Positions 32,999 through 41,312 of a stretch of 64,000 nt of DNA are shown piece by piece. How positions within the stretch are numbered: the stretch's first letter is position 1; the number at the start of each line of letters is the position of its first letter. The stretch is from Actinomadura darangshiensis. Lineage in GTDB: Bacteria; Actinomycetota; Actinomycetes; Streptosporangiales; Streptosporangiaceae. Below the pieces are notes generated by a model. That model was given only the letters and a program-made list of their open reading frames with translations, was not told where the DNA came from and did not search any database. A program made the position numbers and the translations under genes. The stretch covers positions 1 through 64,000 of the forward strand of contig NZ_SMKY01000004.1 of the NCBI RefSeq assembly GCF_004349235.1, read 5' to 3'.

Positions 32999-35332
32999 TC
33001 ACCGCCCGTCCGCGGCGCGCGCCAGCGCGACGACCGTCTCGGGCGTCAGCGGCAGGCGGGTGATCTCGGCGCCGAACGGCGCCAGCGCGTCGGCGACGGC
33101 GTTCGCCACCGCGGGCGGCGCCCCGATCGCGCCGCCCTCGCCGACGCCCTTGTAGCCGCCGGGGCCGGGGGACGGCGTCTCGATGTGGCCGTACTCGATG
33201 TCGGGTATCCCGGCGGCGGTGGGCAGGAGGTAGTCCATGAAGGTGGTGGCGACCGGGTTGCCTTCGGCGTCGTAGGCGAGGTGCTCGCAGAGCGCGTTGC
33301 CGATGCCCTGCACGACGCCGCCCGCGATCTGCCCCTCCACGACGTTCGGGTTGATCATCGGGCCGCAGTCCTCGCTGACGATGTAGCGCAGCAGGGTCAC
33401 CGCGCCGGTCACCACGTCCACCTCGCAGGTGCACAGGTGGGTGGCGTTGGCGTAGATGAGCGGGTGCTCCGGCCGGTAGCGGCCGGACGCCTCCAGGCCC
33501 GCGGGCACTCCCGGCGGGAGGCTCTCCGGCTGGAAGTAGGCGGCGGAGGCGATCTCGGCCAGCGAGACGCCCGCCTCCGGCACGCCCCGGACGCGGGCGC
33601 GCCCGCCGTCCAGCTCGATGTCGCCGGGGGACGCCTCCAGCCGGTGCGCGGCGATCGCGGCGATCCGGTCCCGCAGCACCGTCGCCGTCTCCGCGACGGC
33701 GCCCGCGGTCATCGAGCCCGACCGGCTGCCGGCCGCGCCGCCGCCGAACGGGGTGACGGCCGTGTCGCCCTGCACCGTGTTGACGTCGGCGATGTCCACG
33801 CCCAGCGCGTCGGCGGTGAGCTGCACGACCGTGGTCTCGATGCTGTTGCCGCTCGACCCGCCGGAGACGTAGACGTTGACCTTGCCGGACGGCTCGATCC
33901 GGATCGTCGCGCCCTCGGTGGCGTGCAGCCCGACCGCGGCCGAGGTCGGTTCCACGTAGGTGCAGGTGCCGACGCCGAGGTACCGGCCTTCGGCGCGGGC
34001 CCGCTCCTGCTCGCGCCGGAACGCCTCGTAGCCGAGCATTTCGAGGGCCTGCTCGAACGTCTTCAGCGGCGAGATGCCGTCGTAGGGGATGCCGCAGGGA
34101 TTGGTGTAGGGCAGCTCGTCGCGGCGCAGCAGGTTGCGGCGGCGCAGCTCGGCCGGGTCGAGGCCCATCTCGCGGGCGGCGGCGTCCAGCAGCAGTTCCC
34201 GCGCGAGCGACTCGAACTGCCACGGCCCGCGGTAGGCGGTGCGGCCGCAGGTGTTGGAGAACACCGACGTCGTCGCCCACGCGGCCTTCGGGACGCGGTA
34301 CGGGCCGGGGAAGAACATCCCGACCGCGGCGGACGTCCCGACCGGCCACGGCGCAGGGTAGGCGCCGACGTCCTCGACGTAGTCGAGCGCGGCGGCGAGG
34401 ATCGCACCGTCGTCGCCGAGGGCGATCCGGACGTCGCCGTGGGCGTGCCGCGACATGCCGGCCGACTGCAGGTTCTCCCGCCGGTCCTCGATCCACTTCA
34501 GCGGGCCCGGCACCTTGCGCGCGGCCAGCATGACGCACATGTCCTCACGCTGCGGGATCACCTTCTGCCCGAAGCCGCCGCCGGTGTCGCGCATCACCAC
34601 CCGCACCCGCTGCTCGGGCAGCCCCAGCAGCCGGGAGCAGAACAGCCGCACCTCGTGCGGGGACTGCGTCGCCGCCCAGATCGTCAGCTCGCCGGTGGGC
34701 GCCGACCACTCGGCGATCATGCCGCGCGTCTCGATCGGGACCTGGCCGCAGGCCTGCTGGCGGATCGTGTGCCGCACGACCACGGGCGCTTCGGCGAAGA
34801 CCGGCTCGACCTCCTCGAACGGCGCGCCGGGGAACTCCCCCGCGACGTTGCCCGGGTAGCCGGCGTGCACCAGCTCGCCGGACTCCCCCGCCGTGGCGTA
34901 GTCGACGACCGGGGGCAGCGGCTCGTAGTCGACGGCCACCAGCTCGGCGGCGTCCTCGGCGACGTAGCGGTCGGTGGCGACCACCATCGCCACGGGGTCG
35001 CCGGCGAACCGGACCTCGCCCTCGGCGAGCGGTGGCCGCGGGGTGTCCGGCACGTCCTTGCCGATCAGCGTGTACCACTGCTCGCGGACGTCCGGATTGA
35101 GGTCCGCGGCGGTGAACACCGCCTGGACCCCGTCGACGGCGAGCGCCTCGGCCGCGTCGACGCCCAGGATCCGGGCGCGGGCCAGGGGGCTGCGGACGAA
35201 GCAGGCGTGCAGCATCCCGGGCCGCACCACGTCGTCGACGAACGTGCCGTGGCCGGTCAGCAGCCGCGCGTCCTCGACGCGCGGGACCCGCGTCCCGGCG
35301 TAGCGCGCCGCGGCCGTCGTCACGCCGGTCAC
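32999..35332 (-). CDS. Molybdenum hydroxylase large subunit
   Basis: A 777-residue xanthine-oxidase-family catalytic subunit binding the molybdopterin-cytosine-dinucleotide cofactor. Blocks include GGGFGQKVIPQREDM and the conserved Glu in GGYKGVGEGGAIG near the C-terminus. The active-site loop reads TAYRGPWQFESL, not the AYRCSFR of form I CO dehydrogenase, so an organic substrate (aldehyde, N-heterocycle or ring carbon) is expected. GTG 35332 is the most upstream start before an in-frame stop; no strong Shine-Dalgarno is present. First gene of a five-gene operon ending with the P450. Dedicated maturation factors are not in the window. Confidence 0.92.
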   Translation of the reverse strand: MTGVTTAAARYAGTRVPRVEDARLLTGHGTFVDDVVRPGMLHACFVRSPLARARILGVDAAEALAVDGVQAVFTAADLNPDVREQWYTLIGKDVPDTPRPPLAEGEVRFAGDPVAMVVATDRYVAEDAAELVAVDYEPLPPVVDYATAGESGELVHAGYPGNVAGEFPGAPFEEVEPVFAEAPVVVRHTIRQQACGQVPIETRGMIAEWSAPTGELTIWAATQSPHEVRLFCSRLLGLPEQRVRVVMRDTGGGFGQKVIPQREDMCVMLAARKVPGPLKWIEDRRENLQSAGMSRHAHGDVRIALGDDGAILAAALDYVEDVGAYPAPWPVGTSAAVGMFFPGPYRVPKAAWATTSVFSNTCGRTAYRGPWQFESLARELLLDAAAREMGLDPAELRRRNLLRRDELPYTNPCGIPYDGISPLKTFEQALEMLGYEAFRREQERARAEGRYLGVGTCTYVEPTSAAVGLHATEGATIRIEPSGKVNVYVSGGSSGNSIETTVVQLTADALGVDIADVNTVQGDTAVTPFGGGAAGSRSGSMTAGAVAETATVLRDRIAAIAAHRLEASPGDIELDGGRARVRGVPEAGVSLAEIASAAYFQPESLPPGVPAGLEASGRYRPEHPLIYANATHLCTCEVDVVTGAVTLLRYIVSEDCGPMINPNVVEGQIAGGVVQGIGNALCEHLAYDAEGNPVATTFMDYLLPTAAGIPDIEYGHIETPSPGPGGYKGVGEGGAIGAPPAVANAVADALAPFGAEITRLPLTPETVVALARAADGR

Positions 35333-35416
35333 GGGCGCACCGGCCCGGGTGTCCGGGCGGACGGGGTCGGCTCACTCAACGGAAGTCCTCCCTGTGCGGT
35401 TGCCTGTCGTACTGCC

Positions 35417-35436
35417 GGTCGGTCGGTCGGTCGGTC
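35417..35436. repeat. GGTC tetranucleotide repeat, five copies
   Basis: Five tandem GGTC units lie in the leader between the molybdenum hydroxylase promoter and its start codon. It is a simple repeat, not a CRISPR. Copy-number change would alter leader length only. Confidence 0.85.
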
Positions 35437-35447
35437 GATAAATGCTG

Positions 35448-35483
35448 AGCACTTGCTTAACATTCGCCCGAAAAGGCGGTCAA
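35448..35483 (-). promoter_or_regulatory. Molybdenum hydroxylase operon promoter and operator
   Basis: On the minus strand TTGACC (35478-35483), 17 bases, TTAAGC (35455-35460) form a likely promoter about 120 bases before the large-subunit start. The palindrome AGCA-CT-TGCT (35448-35457; AGCA-AG-TGCT on the minus strand) overlaps the -10, a TetR-like operator position. Confidence 0.5.
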
Positions 35484-35582
35484 TACCCCTTCCGAACAGG
35501 GCATATGCGATGTTTGCGGCATGGCGGAATGGGCTTCTCGCGCGGCCTGCAGCAATGGCCGGACGGGAGCCTCGGACGAATT

Positions 35583-35600
35583 CCGGATCAGCGGATCCGG
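35583..35600 (-). terminator. Stem-loop after the thioesterase gene
   Basis: CCGGATC-AGCG-GATCCGG forms a 7-bp perfect stem with a 4-base loop, starting eight bases beyond the thioesterase stop (minus strand). It has no T-run but is well placed as a terminator. Confidence 0.5.
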
Positions 35601-35607
35601 GTGCGGT

Positions 35608-36483
35608 TCACAGGCGGGATTCGACCGGTAAGGAGGTTCCGGCCGAGGCGGCGGCCTCGAATGCGCGGATCATGGCGTCCTGGGCGAACGAAGCGATCAA
35701 GCGGCCCTCCTCGGTCAGCACCTGGCCGCGGACGAAGCCCATCCCCGCCCCGGCGTAGGTGCTCTCGTGGTGGTAGCGGATCCAGCCGTCCCACTGGACG
35801 GGCTCGTGGAAGTGCACCGCGATGGACAGCGGCGCGGTGGACACGGTGCGGTGCGCCTGGGCGGTGCCGATCCCGGGGTGCGGCCGCATGGCGGTGGAGA
35901 CGGACAGGTGGCCGGTGAAGTGCGCCAGCAGCGCGCGGCGCAGGTCGTCGCGGTCCGGGACCGGGTCGTAGTGGAGCCAGGCGTCGAGCAGCGGCGGGCC
36001 CACTTCGGCAGGACTGTCGGGGTCGGGGACGTCCGCGATGCGCACCCGGCGGCCGGGCAGCGGCAGGTCGGCGGGGTAAGTGTCCTGCGGGCCGGCGACC
36101 GGCGGCCCCGTCCAGCGGTCGTGCCTGATGACGTCGGCCGCCGGACGGTCCAGCAGCAGCTGCGCGGTCGTGCGGATCCCGCCGGCCTGCGCGGCCGTGA
36201 CCGACGTGAACGCGAACGAGCGGCCGGACCGCACCGGCGTGACGGTGAAGTGCAGGGGCTCGTCCGGGCGGATCACCGAGGCGAACAGCACGTGCGCCGA
36301 GCGGACGGTGTGCTCGGGCAGGGCCTTGGCGGCGGCGACAATGGACTGGGCGAGGACCTGGGCGCCGTCCATCACCCGCCGGCCTCCGCCGCCTTCGCCG
36401 ACGCCCACGAAACGGAGCCCGCCGGAGCCGTCCGGTTCGACGTCGAAGAGGCGGATCAGCCGTTCCAGCGTGGGCCCGGTCAT
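35608..36483 (-). CDS. TesB-like acyl-CoA thioesterase
   Basis: A 291-residue double-hotdog enzyme that hydrolyses acyl-CoA to free acid and CoA. TesB-like features: MTGPTLERLIRLFDVEPDG at the N-terminus, then QVLAQSIVAAAKALP and VRSAHVLFASVIRPDEPLHF (first hotdog), and RTVSTAPLSIAVHFHEPVQW followed by YAGAGMGFVRGQVLTEEGRL (second hotdog, LxASxxQ-like end). ATG 36483 has GGGAG seven bases upstream; a longer frame to 36633 was rejected. A perfect 12-bp palindrome lies just upstream of the start. It may recycle CoA or offload products of the neighbouring catabolism. Confidence 0.88.
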   Translation of the reverse strand: MTGPTLERLIRLFDVEPDGSGGLRFVGVGEGGGGRRVMDGAQVLAQSIVAAAKALPEHTVRSAHVLFASVIRPDEPLHFTVTPVRSGRSFAFTSVTAAQAGGIRTTAQLLLDRPAADVIRHDRWTGPPVAGPQDTYPADLPLPGRRVRIADVPDPDSPAEVGPPLLDAWLHYDPVPDRDDLRRALLAHFTGHLSVSTAMRPHPGIGTAQAHRTVSTAPLSIAVHFHEPVQWDGWIRYHHESTYAGAGMGFVRGQVLTEEGRLIASFAQDAMIRAFEAAASAGTSLPVESRL

Positions 36484-36501
36484 GGCCGTACTCCCGTCAA
36501 G

Positions 36502-36513
36502 AAGAGCGCTCTT
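36502..36513. promoter_or_regulatory. Perfect 12-bp palindrome before the thioesterase
   Basis: AAGAGCGCTCTT is centred about 25 bases upstream of the thioesterase ATG, overlapping its probable leader or promoter; it contains AGCGCT, common in TetR-type operators. A second inverted repeat, GATAATC (36521-36527) and GATTATC (36550-36556), flanks it. The adjacent TetR is a candidate binder. Confidence 0.45.
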
Positions 36514-36742
36514 GATTTCGGATAATCGATTTCTGTCAGACGGTAACGGGATTATCATGAGGTCATGGCCCTTCGCGCCCGCCCGGATGCCCGGGGGGCG
36601 GCCACGGGGTCGCTCGCGACCTCGGCTGAACAAAATCGGAGAATGTGTATTGTCTTGCTGCCGAGTTCACCTCACCCGGGCACGAAACGCAAGAGGCGGA
36701 GCGGCACGGAGTCACCGGATCGCGGCCGGTTCCGGCCCGCCG

Positions 36743-37348
36743 TCAGCGCGCGGGCGGCAGTCCGAGGGCCGGGGCGATCACATGGTCGACATAGCCGTGC
36801 AGGAAGCCGAGGTCGACGGCCTCGCCCAGGTGGATCTCGCTGCCCAGCGTCCCGATCAGCATGTACTTGACGTAAGGAAGGGCCGGGCAGCCGGCGGCGA
36901 CCTCGCCGCGGTCGACGGCCCGCGCCAGGATCGCGTCCAGCGCGGCGAGGCCGGGTTCGACGACGGCCTCGCGGACGGCCGCCCGCAGCCGCGGGTCGCG
37001 GTGGACGGCCTGGGCCACCGCCCGGTTCATCCCGTGGTCCATCGCCGCCACCAGGTGGTACTGGGCGACGTACGCCTTCAGATCGTCGCGCAGGTCCCCG
37101 GTGTCGATGCCGTCGACGTCCAGGGGGCCGAGCGACCGCACCGCCGCGATGACCAGCCCGGGTTTGCCGCCCCACTGCCGGTAGATGGTGGCCTTGCTCA
37201 TCCGGGCCCGGGCGGCGACCGCCTCGACACTCAGCGCCTCGTAACCGACCTCGCGCAACCGGTCGAGCACGAGCGCGAACAATTCGGCCGCACGATCGGG
37301 CGAGATACGGCTCCGCCGCTTCACCGCTCGGTTGGCATCCGGGTTCAC
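36743..37348 (-). CDS. TetR-family regulator
   Basis: A 201-residue regulator. Basic N-terminus, then helix-turn-helix VEAVAARARMSKATIYRQWG and GKPGLVIAAVRSLG. The C-terminal domain resembles the TetR_C group seen in many actinobacterial repressors. GTG 37348 follows GGGAG. It is divergent from the cholesterol-oxidase-like gene; the inverted repeat TAGCG-TTT-CGCTA between them overlaps its own -35 and abuts the oxidase ribosome site, so it probably controls both. Confidence 0.9.
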   Translation of the reverse strand: MNPDANRAVKRRSRISPDRAAELFALVLDRLREVGYEALSVEAVAARARMSKATIYRQWGGKPGLVIAAVRSLGPLDVDGIDTGDLRDDLKAYVAQYHLVAAMDHGMNRAVAQAVHRDPRLRAAVREAVVEPGLAALDAILARAVDRGEVAAGCPALPYVKYMLIGTLGSEIHLGEAVDLGFLHGYVDHVIAPALGLPPAR

Positions 37349-37415
37349 ATTCTCTCCCGCGGATCACTCAGTTCGGCCAGTAAACACGGCGCGTTCCGCT
37401 CTCTACCATCGGCTT

Positions 37416-37444
37416 ACCTTAAGAGAACGGTAGCGTTTCGCTAA
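37416..37444 (-). promoter_or_regulatory. tetR promoter with TetR-like operator
   Basis: On the minus strand TTAGCG (37439-37444), 17 bases, TAAGGT (37416-37421) form a candidate promoter for the TetR gene. The inverted repeat TAGCG-TTT-CGCTA (37431-37443) overlaps the -35 and ends three bases before GGAG of the divergent oxidase gene, consistent with repression of both. Confidence 0.5.
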
Positions 37445-37454
37445 TGGAGTGATC

Positions 37455-39035
37455 ATGCCAGAGATGAGCCGTCGTGCCCTGCTGGCCGGCGCCGCCGCCA
37501 CCGTGGGGCTCGCCGCCGCCGGGACGCCCGCGGCCCGGGCCGCCGCACCGCGCCGCGTACCGGTGACGCGCGAGGAGCACCGCACCGTCATCATCGGATC
37601 CGGGTTCGGCGGGGGCGTCGCGGCCCTCCGGCTCGCGCAGGCGGGCGTGGAGTGCCTGGTGCTGGAGCGCGGCGTCTGGTGGCCCACGGGGCCGGGCGCC
37701 GAGACGTTCCCGCACGCCACGTCCCCGGACAAGCGGATGTTCTGGCTCGGCTCGACCCCGACCGTCTTCGGGATCCCGGCGGACCCGTTCCCGCACTACA
37801 CCGGGCTGCTGGAGCAGGTGCCCGGCAACGGGATGGACATGATCGTGGCCGCCGGCGTCGGCGGCGGGTCGCTGGTGTACCAGGGCATGACCCTGCAGCC
37901 CGCCGAGAACGTGTTCAACGCGAACCTGCCCGAGCAGCTCGACTACGCCCGGATGGACCGGATCCACTACCGCCGCGTCGCGCGGATGCTGCGCATCGAG
38001 ACCGCGCCGGACGAGCTGATCGCCAGCCGCACCTACAACCCCTCGCGCATCTTCGCCCGCGACGTCGAGCGCGCCGGGTACCCCGTGTCGAAGATCCCGA
38101 TGCCGATCGACTGGACCTTCGCGCTGCGCGAGCTGAAGGGCGAGATGAAACCGTCCTACACCAACGGCGACTGCGCCCTCGGAGTCAACAACGGCGGCAA
38201 GCACTCGGTCGACGTCACCTACATCGCCGCCGCGCGGGCCACCGGCCGCGTGACCGTCGCGACGCAGCACAACGTCACCGACGTCGCGATGGCGAAAAAC
38301 GGCCGCTGGCAGGTGTCCGTCGACCGGATCGCCACCGACGGGACCGTGCTGGAGAAGAAGATCATCACCACCGCGGCCCTCGTCATGGCGGCGGGGACCG
38401 CCGGCACCACCAAGCTGCTGATGCGCGCGTCGGCGAAGGACCAGATCCCGGACATGCCCGACGGCCTCGGCACCGGCTGGGGCTCCAACGGGGACCGCAT
38501 CTACCTCTGGACCGACTTCGAGGACGACTTCGGCGCGCCGCAGGGCGGGCCCGTCGTCTACGGCACCTTCGACTGGGACGACCCCGGGACGGCCAACACC
38601 GTGATCCAGGCGTCCCTGCCGCCGCTGCCCAACATCCGCTCCACCATGATCGTCGGATACGGGGTGAGCAAGGGGCGGGGCCGCTTCGCCTACGACTCCG
38701 CCAAGGACGACGCCGTGCTGCAGTGGCCGAAGGGCGCCGACGACACCCTCTACAGGCGGATCAACGAGCGCGTCACCGCGATCGCCGGTCCGCGGTCGGT
38801 GCTCACCGACACGACCGGGGCCTACCCCTCCACCTGGCATCCGCTCGGCGGTGCGTCCATGGGCACCGTGTGCGACCTCGCCGGCCGGGTCAAGGGCCAC
38901 CGCGGCCTCTATGTGCTCGACGGCGCGCTGCTGCCCGGCACCGCCGCCGCCTGCAACCCGTCCATGACGATCGCCGCGGTCGCGGAGCGCGCGACCGACG
39001 ACCTGATCGCCGAGGACGTGGGCGCGGTGTTCTGA
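37455..39035 (+). CDS. Tat-exported GMC oxidoreductase, cholesterol-oxidase-like
   Basis: A 526-residue FAD enzyme with a twin-arginine signal (MSRRALLAGAAATVGLAAAG, cleavage after an A-R-A type site near residue 35). The FAD dinucleotide fold is VIIGSGFGGGVAALRLAQAG; the GMC block is VGGGSLVYQGMTLQ; the C-terminal catalytic region has the active His in WHPLGGASMG and Asn in ACNPSMTI, as in class I cholesterol oxidases. These oxidise 3-beta-hydroxysteroids to 3-keto-4-enes with H2O2 release outside the cell. ATG 37455 has GGAG five bases upstream. Being next to an mce operon supports a sterol role, but other secondary alcohols are possible. Confidence 0.88.
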   Translation: MPEMSRRALLAGAAATVGLAAAGTPAARAAAPRRVPVTREEHRTVIIGSGFGGGVAALRLAQAGVECLVLERGVWWPTGPGAETFPHATSPDKRMFWLGSTPTVFGIPADPFPHYTGLLEQVPGNGMDMIVAAGVGGGSLVYQGMTLQPAENVFNANLPEQLDYARMDRIHYRRVARMLRIETAPDELIASRTYNPSRIFARDVERAGYPVSKIPMPIDWTFALRELKGEMKPSYTNGDCALGVNNGGKHSVDVTYIAAARATGRVTVATQHNVTDVAMAKNGRWQVSVDRIATDGTVLEKKIITTAALVMAAGTAGTTKLLMRASAKDQIPDMPDGLGTGWGSNGDRIYLWTDFEDDFGAPQGGPVVYGTFDWDDPGTANTVIQASLPPLPNIRSTMIVGYGVSKGRGRFAYDSAKDDAVLQWPKGADDTLYRRINERVTAIAGPRSVLTDTTGAYPSTWHPLGGASMGTVCDLAGRVKGHRGLYVLDGALLPGTAAACNPSMTIAAVAERATDDLIAEDVGAVF

Positions 39036-39048
39036 CGGGCTCTCGTGA

Positions 39049-40119
39049 TCAGCGGTACCGGCGGGCGATGCGGCGCCGGTGGGCCGCGGGCGAGCCGAAC
39101 AGGGAGCGGCTGAGCATCGCGCGCTTCAGGTAGGCGTGGACACCGCTCTCCCAGGTGTAGCCCATGCCTCCGTGCAACTGCATCGCCTTGCCCGCGACGT
39201 CCACCGCGGCCTCGCAGGCGTACGACTTCGCCATGGACGCCGCCACCCGGCTTTCGGGATCGTCCGCCGACAATGCCCGCGCGGCGGCCTCCACGAGGTG
39301 GCGGGACGCGGTGACCTGGACGAACATGTCAGCGCACGCGTGCTTGACCGCCTGGAACGAGCCGATGGGACGGCCGAACTGCTCCCGCACGCCCGCGTAG
39401 GCGACGGTCGCGTCCAGCATGGCCTCGCTCAGGCCGAGGCTGTCGCAGGCGACGGCCACGGCGGCGCGATCATGCAAGCGGAGGAAGGCCGCCTCGGGGT
39501 GTCCGGCGAACCGCCGCACCGAGTCCCCTTCCACGACCGCACCGTCGGCGGTCACGCGTCCGAAGCGGCGGGTCGCGTCGAGGAGCGGCTGAGCGGTCAC
39601 ACGTATCCCGGCCGCGTCCGGACCGGCGTCGACCAAGACGGGCTCGCCGTCGGATGCGAGCGCAGGCAGCAGGAGCCGATCGACCTCGACCGCGTCGGGC
39701 ACGAACTCCGCGCCGCCGTGCAGCAGCAGCCCCCGTGGCGAGCGCTCCAGGCGGAACGATGGCTCGGCGGTGCCGGTGTCGCCCGCCAGCGCGACCGCTG
39801 GCACGGCGGCCCCCGATGCGATGTCGCGCAGCAGCGCGTCCCTGCCCGGCCCCGGTTCCAGGAGGCGCAGCGCTCCGACTCCGAGGACCGCAGCCCCGAA
39901 GTAGGGCGTGCACGCGGCGGCGCGTCCCATCTCCTCAAGGACGACGGCGACCTCGGCGAAGGTGGCGCCGGCGCCGTCCAGCGGTTCCGGCACTTCGAGG
40001 CCGGGCCAGCCGGAATCGGTGATCGCCTTCCAGGCTGCGCGGCCCCGCCCGGCCTCGCCGAGCAGGTCGCGCGCCACGGCGCGCAGCTCGTCGTGGGCGT
40101 CGGAGAACTCGGAGGTCAT
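39049..40119 (-). CDS. Acyl-CoA dehydrogenase, small-type subunit
   Basis: A 356-residue acyl-CoA-dehydrogenase-fold protein with a divergent middle domain. The C-terminal four-helix bundle is recognisable: VAYAGVREQFGRPIGSFQAV, KAMQLHGGMGYTWESGVHAY. Its N-terminal half is short and lacks the FAD-binding block WITNG/Y-x-x-T-G-x-K typical of homotetrameric enzymes. Adjacent, coupled genes of this kind in actinobacterial steroid catabolism (FadE28/29, ChsE4/5) form alpha2-beta2 enzymes, so this is likely the partner of the gene just upstream. It overlaps that gene by four bases and is last in the operon. Confidence 0.85.
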   Translation of the reverse strand: MTSEFSDAHDELRAVARDLLGEAGRGRAAWKAITDSGWPGLEVPEPLDGAGATFAEVAVVLEEMGRAAACTPYFGAAVLGVGALRLLEPGPGRDALLRDIASGAAVPAVALAGDTGTAEPSFRLERSPRGLLLHGGAEFVPDAVEVDRLLLPALASDGEPVLVDAGPDAAGIRVTAQPLLDATRRFGRVTADGAVVEGDSVRRFAGHPEAAFLRLHDRAAVAVACDSLGLSEAMLDATVAYAGVREQFGRPIGSFQAVKHACADMFVQVTASRHLVEAAARALSADDPESRVAASMAKSYACEAAVDVAGKAMQLHGGMGYTWESGVHAYLKRAMLSRSLFGSPAAHRRRIARRYR

Positions 40120-41312
40120 CGGCCCGCGCCCGGGTCGCGCGGCAGTCCGAGGCCGCGCTCGCCGATGACGGTGCGCTGGATCTCGCTCGTCCCGCCCGGG
40201 ATCGTCCACTCCCACGAGCCGATGAAGTCCAGCGCCCACGCCCCCGACTCCCATCCGCTGGACCGGGGCTTGCGCAGCTCGGTGTGGGCGGCGGGCCCGG
40301 CGATCCCGGCGCCGAAGCCGGTCAGCCGCTGGAGCAGCTCGCTGTAGAACAGCTTGACGACGGAGGCGTCGGCCGGGCCGGACGTGCCCGCGTCATGGCG
40401 TTCCACCAGGTCGCGGCAGAGAGCGCGCAGAGCGGTCAGCTCGGTCTCGAACGCGGCCAGCCGGTCGGCCACGAGCGAGTCGTCGACGGGGCGCACGCCG
40501 TCTGGTCCAGGACGGGTGCACGTCTCCACCAGCCAACGGAAGCCGGCGTTGCCGAGCCGCTCGGCCAGCTCCAGCATCGTCATGCCGCGTTCCGCTGCCA
40601 GGGTCGCCTGCGCCACCCGCCAGCCGTCGTTCTCCCGTCCGGCGAGGCCGGTGCGGGGAATGACGACGTCGTCCAGGAAGATCTCGCAGAAGTGCGACTC
40701 TCCGGTGGCCTGCCGGATGGGGCGGACGTCGATCCCGGGCGTGGTCATGTCCAGCAGGAAGCAGGAGATGCCGCGCCGCTTCGGCGCCTCGGGACCGGTG
40801 CGGGCGAGCAGCAGGCACCAGTCGGCGTGCGCGGCGCCGCTCGCCCACACCTTCTGCCCGTTGACGACGTAGCCGTCGCCCTGCCGGCGGGCGGTGGCCG
40901 AGAGCGCGGCGAGGTCGGATCCGGCGCCGGGCTCGGAGAAGCCCTGGGCCCAGATCTCGCCGTCCAGGATGGCCGGGAGGTGGCGGCGGCGCTGCTCGTC
41001 GGTCCCGGCGGCCAGCAGCGTGGCAGCGGCGTGGTGGATCGCGACGAACGCCAGGACGAGCCTCGGCGCGTCGTGGGCGGCGAGCTCCTGGTGGAGCACG
41101 ATCTGCTCGGCCACCGGCATCCCGCCGCCCCACTCGCGCGGCCAGTGCGGAACGGCGAACCCGGCACGACGCAGCTCCTGGAACCACGTCTTCTGGAAGC
41201 CGGCGAACTCCGCATCCGAGACGCCCGTCTGGGCTCGCCGCCAGTTCGCGGGAATGTGCGCGCGGCACCATCCGCGCACCTCGGCGCGGAACTCATCGAG
41301 ATCCCCGGTCAC
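40116..41312 (-). CDS. Acyl-CoA dehydrogenase, large-type subunit
   Basis: A 398-residue flavoprotein. FAD/substrate motifs QGFSEPGAGSDLAALSATAR and GYVVNGQKVWASGAAHADW are present; the C-terminus has WTIPGGTSEIQRTVIGERGL. The position of the usual catalytic Glu (E-G-T) is Gly here (G-G-T), so the base must come from elsewhere or from the partner subunit. GTG 41312 overlaps the upstream stop (GTGA). Predicted to pair with the 356-residue subunit encoded next. Confidence 0.9.
   Translation of the reverse strand: MTGDLDEFRAEVRGWCRAHIPANWRRAQTGVSDAEFAGFQKTWFQELRRAGFAVPHWPREWGGGMPVAEQIVLHQELAAHDAPRLVLAFVAIHHAAATLLAAGTDEQRRRHLPAILDGEIWAQGFSEPGAGSDLAALSATARRQGDGYVVNGQKVWASGAAHADWCLLLARTGPEAPKRRGISCFLLDMTTPGIDVRPIRQATGESHFCEIFLDDVVIPRTGLAGRENDGWRVAQATLAAERGMTMLELAERLGNAGFRWLVETCTRPGPDGVRPVDDSLVADRLAAFETELTALRALCRDLVERHDAGTSGPADASVVKLFYSELLQRLTGFGAGIAGPAAHTELRKPRSSGWESGAWALDFIGSWEWTIPGGTSEIQRTVIGERGLGLPRDPGAGR

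Noticed and set aside
32999-35332. Calling the molybdenum enzyme a CO dehydrogenase (CoxL)
   Set aside because: The form I signature AYRCSFR is absent; only general xanthine-oxidase-family membership is supported.
35417-35436. GGTC repeats as a possible CRISPR or regulatory array
   Set aside because: Simple contiguous tetranucleotide repeat without spacers; no cas genes nearby.
32168-35758. About 1200-codon plus-strand frame opposite the molybdenum hydroxylase
   Set aside because: Antisense to three convincing subunits with conserved cofactor motifs; translated sequence has no recognisable fold.
36565-36870. 101-codon ORF in the gap between thioesterase and TetR
   Set aside because: It runs antisense into the TetR gene, is Arg/Ser/Pro-rich and lacks a ribosome site or domain.
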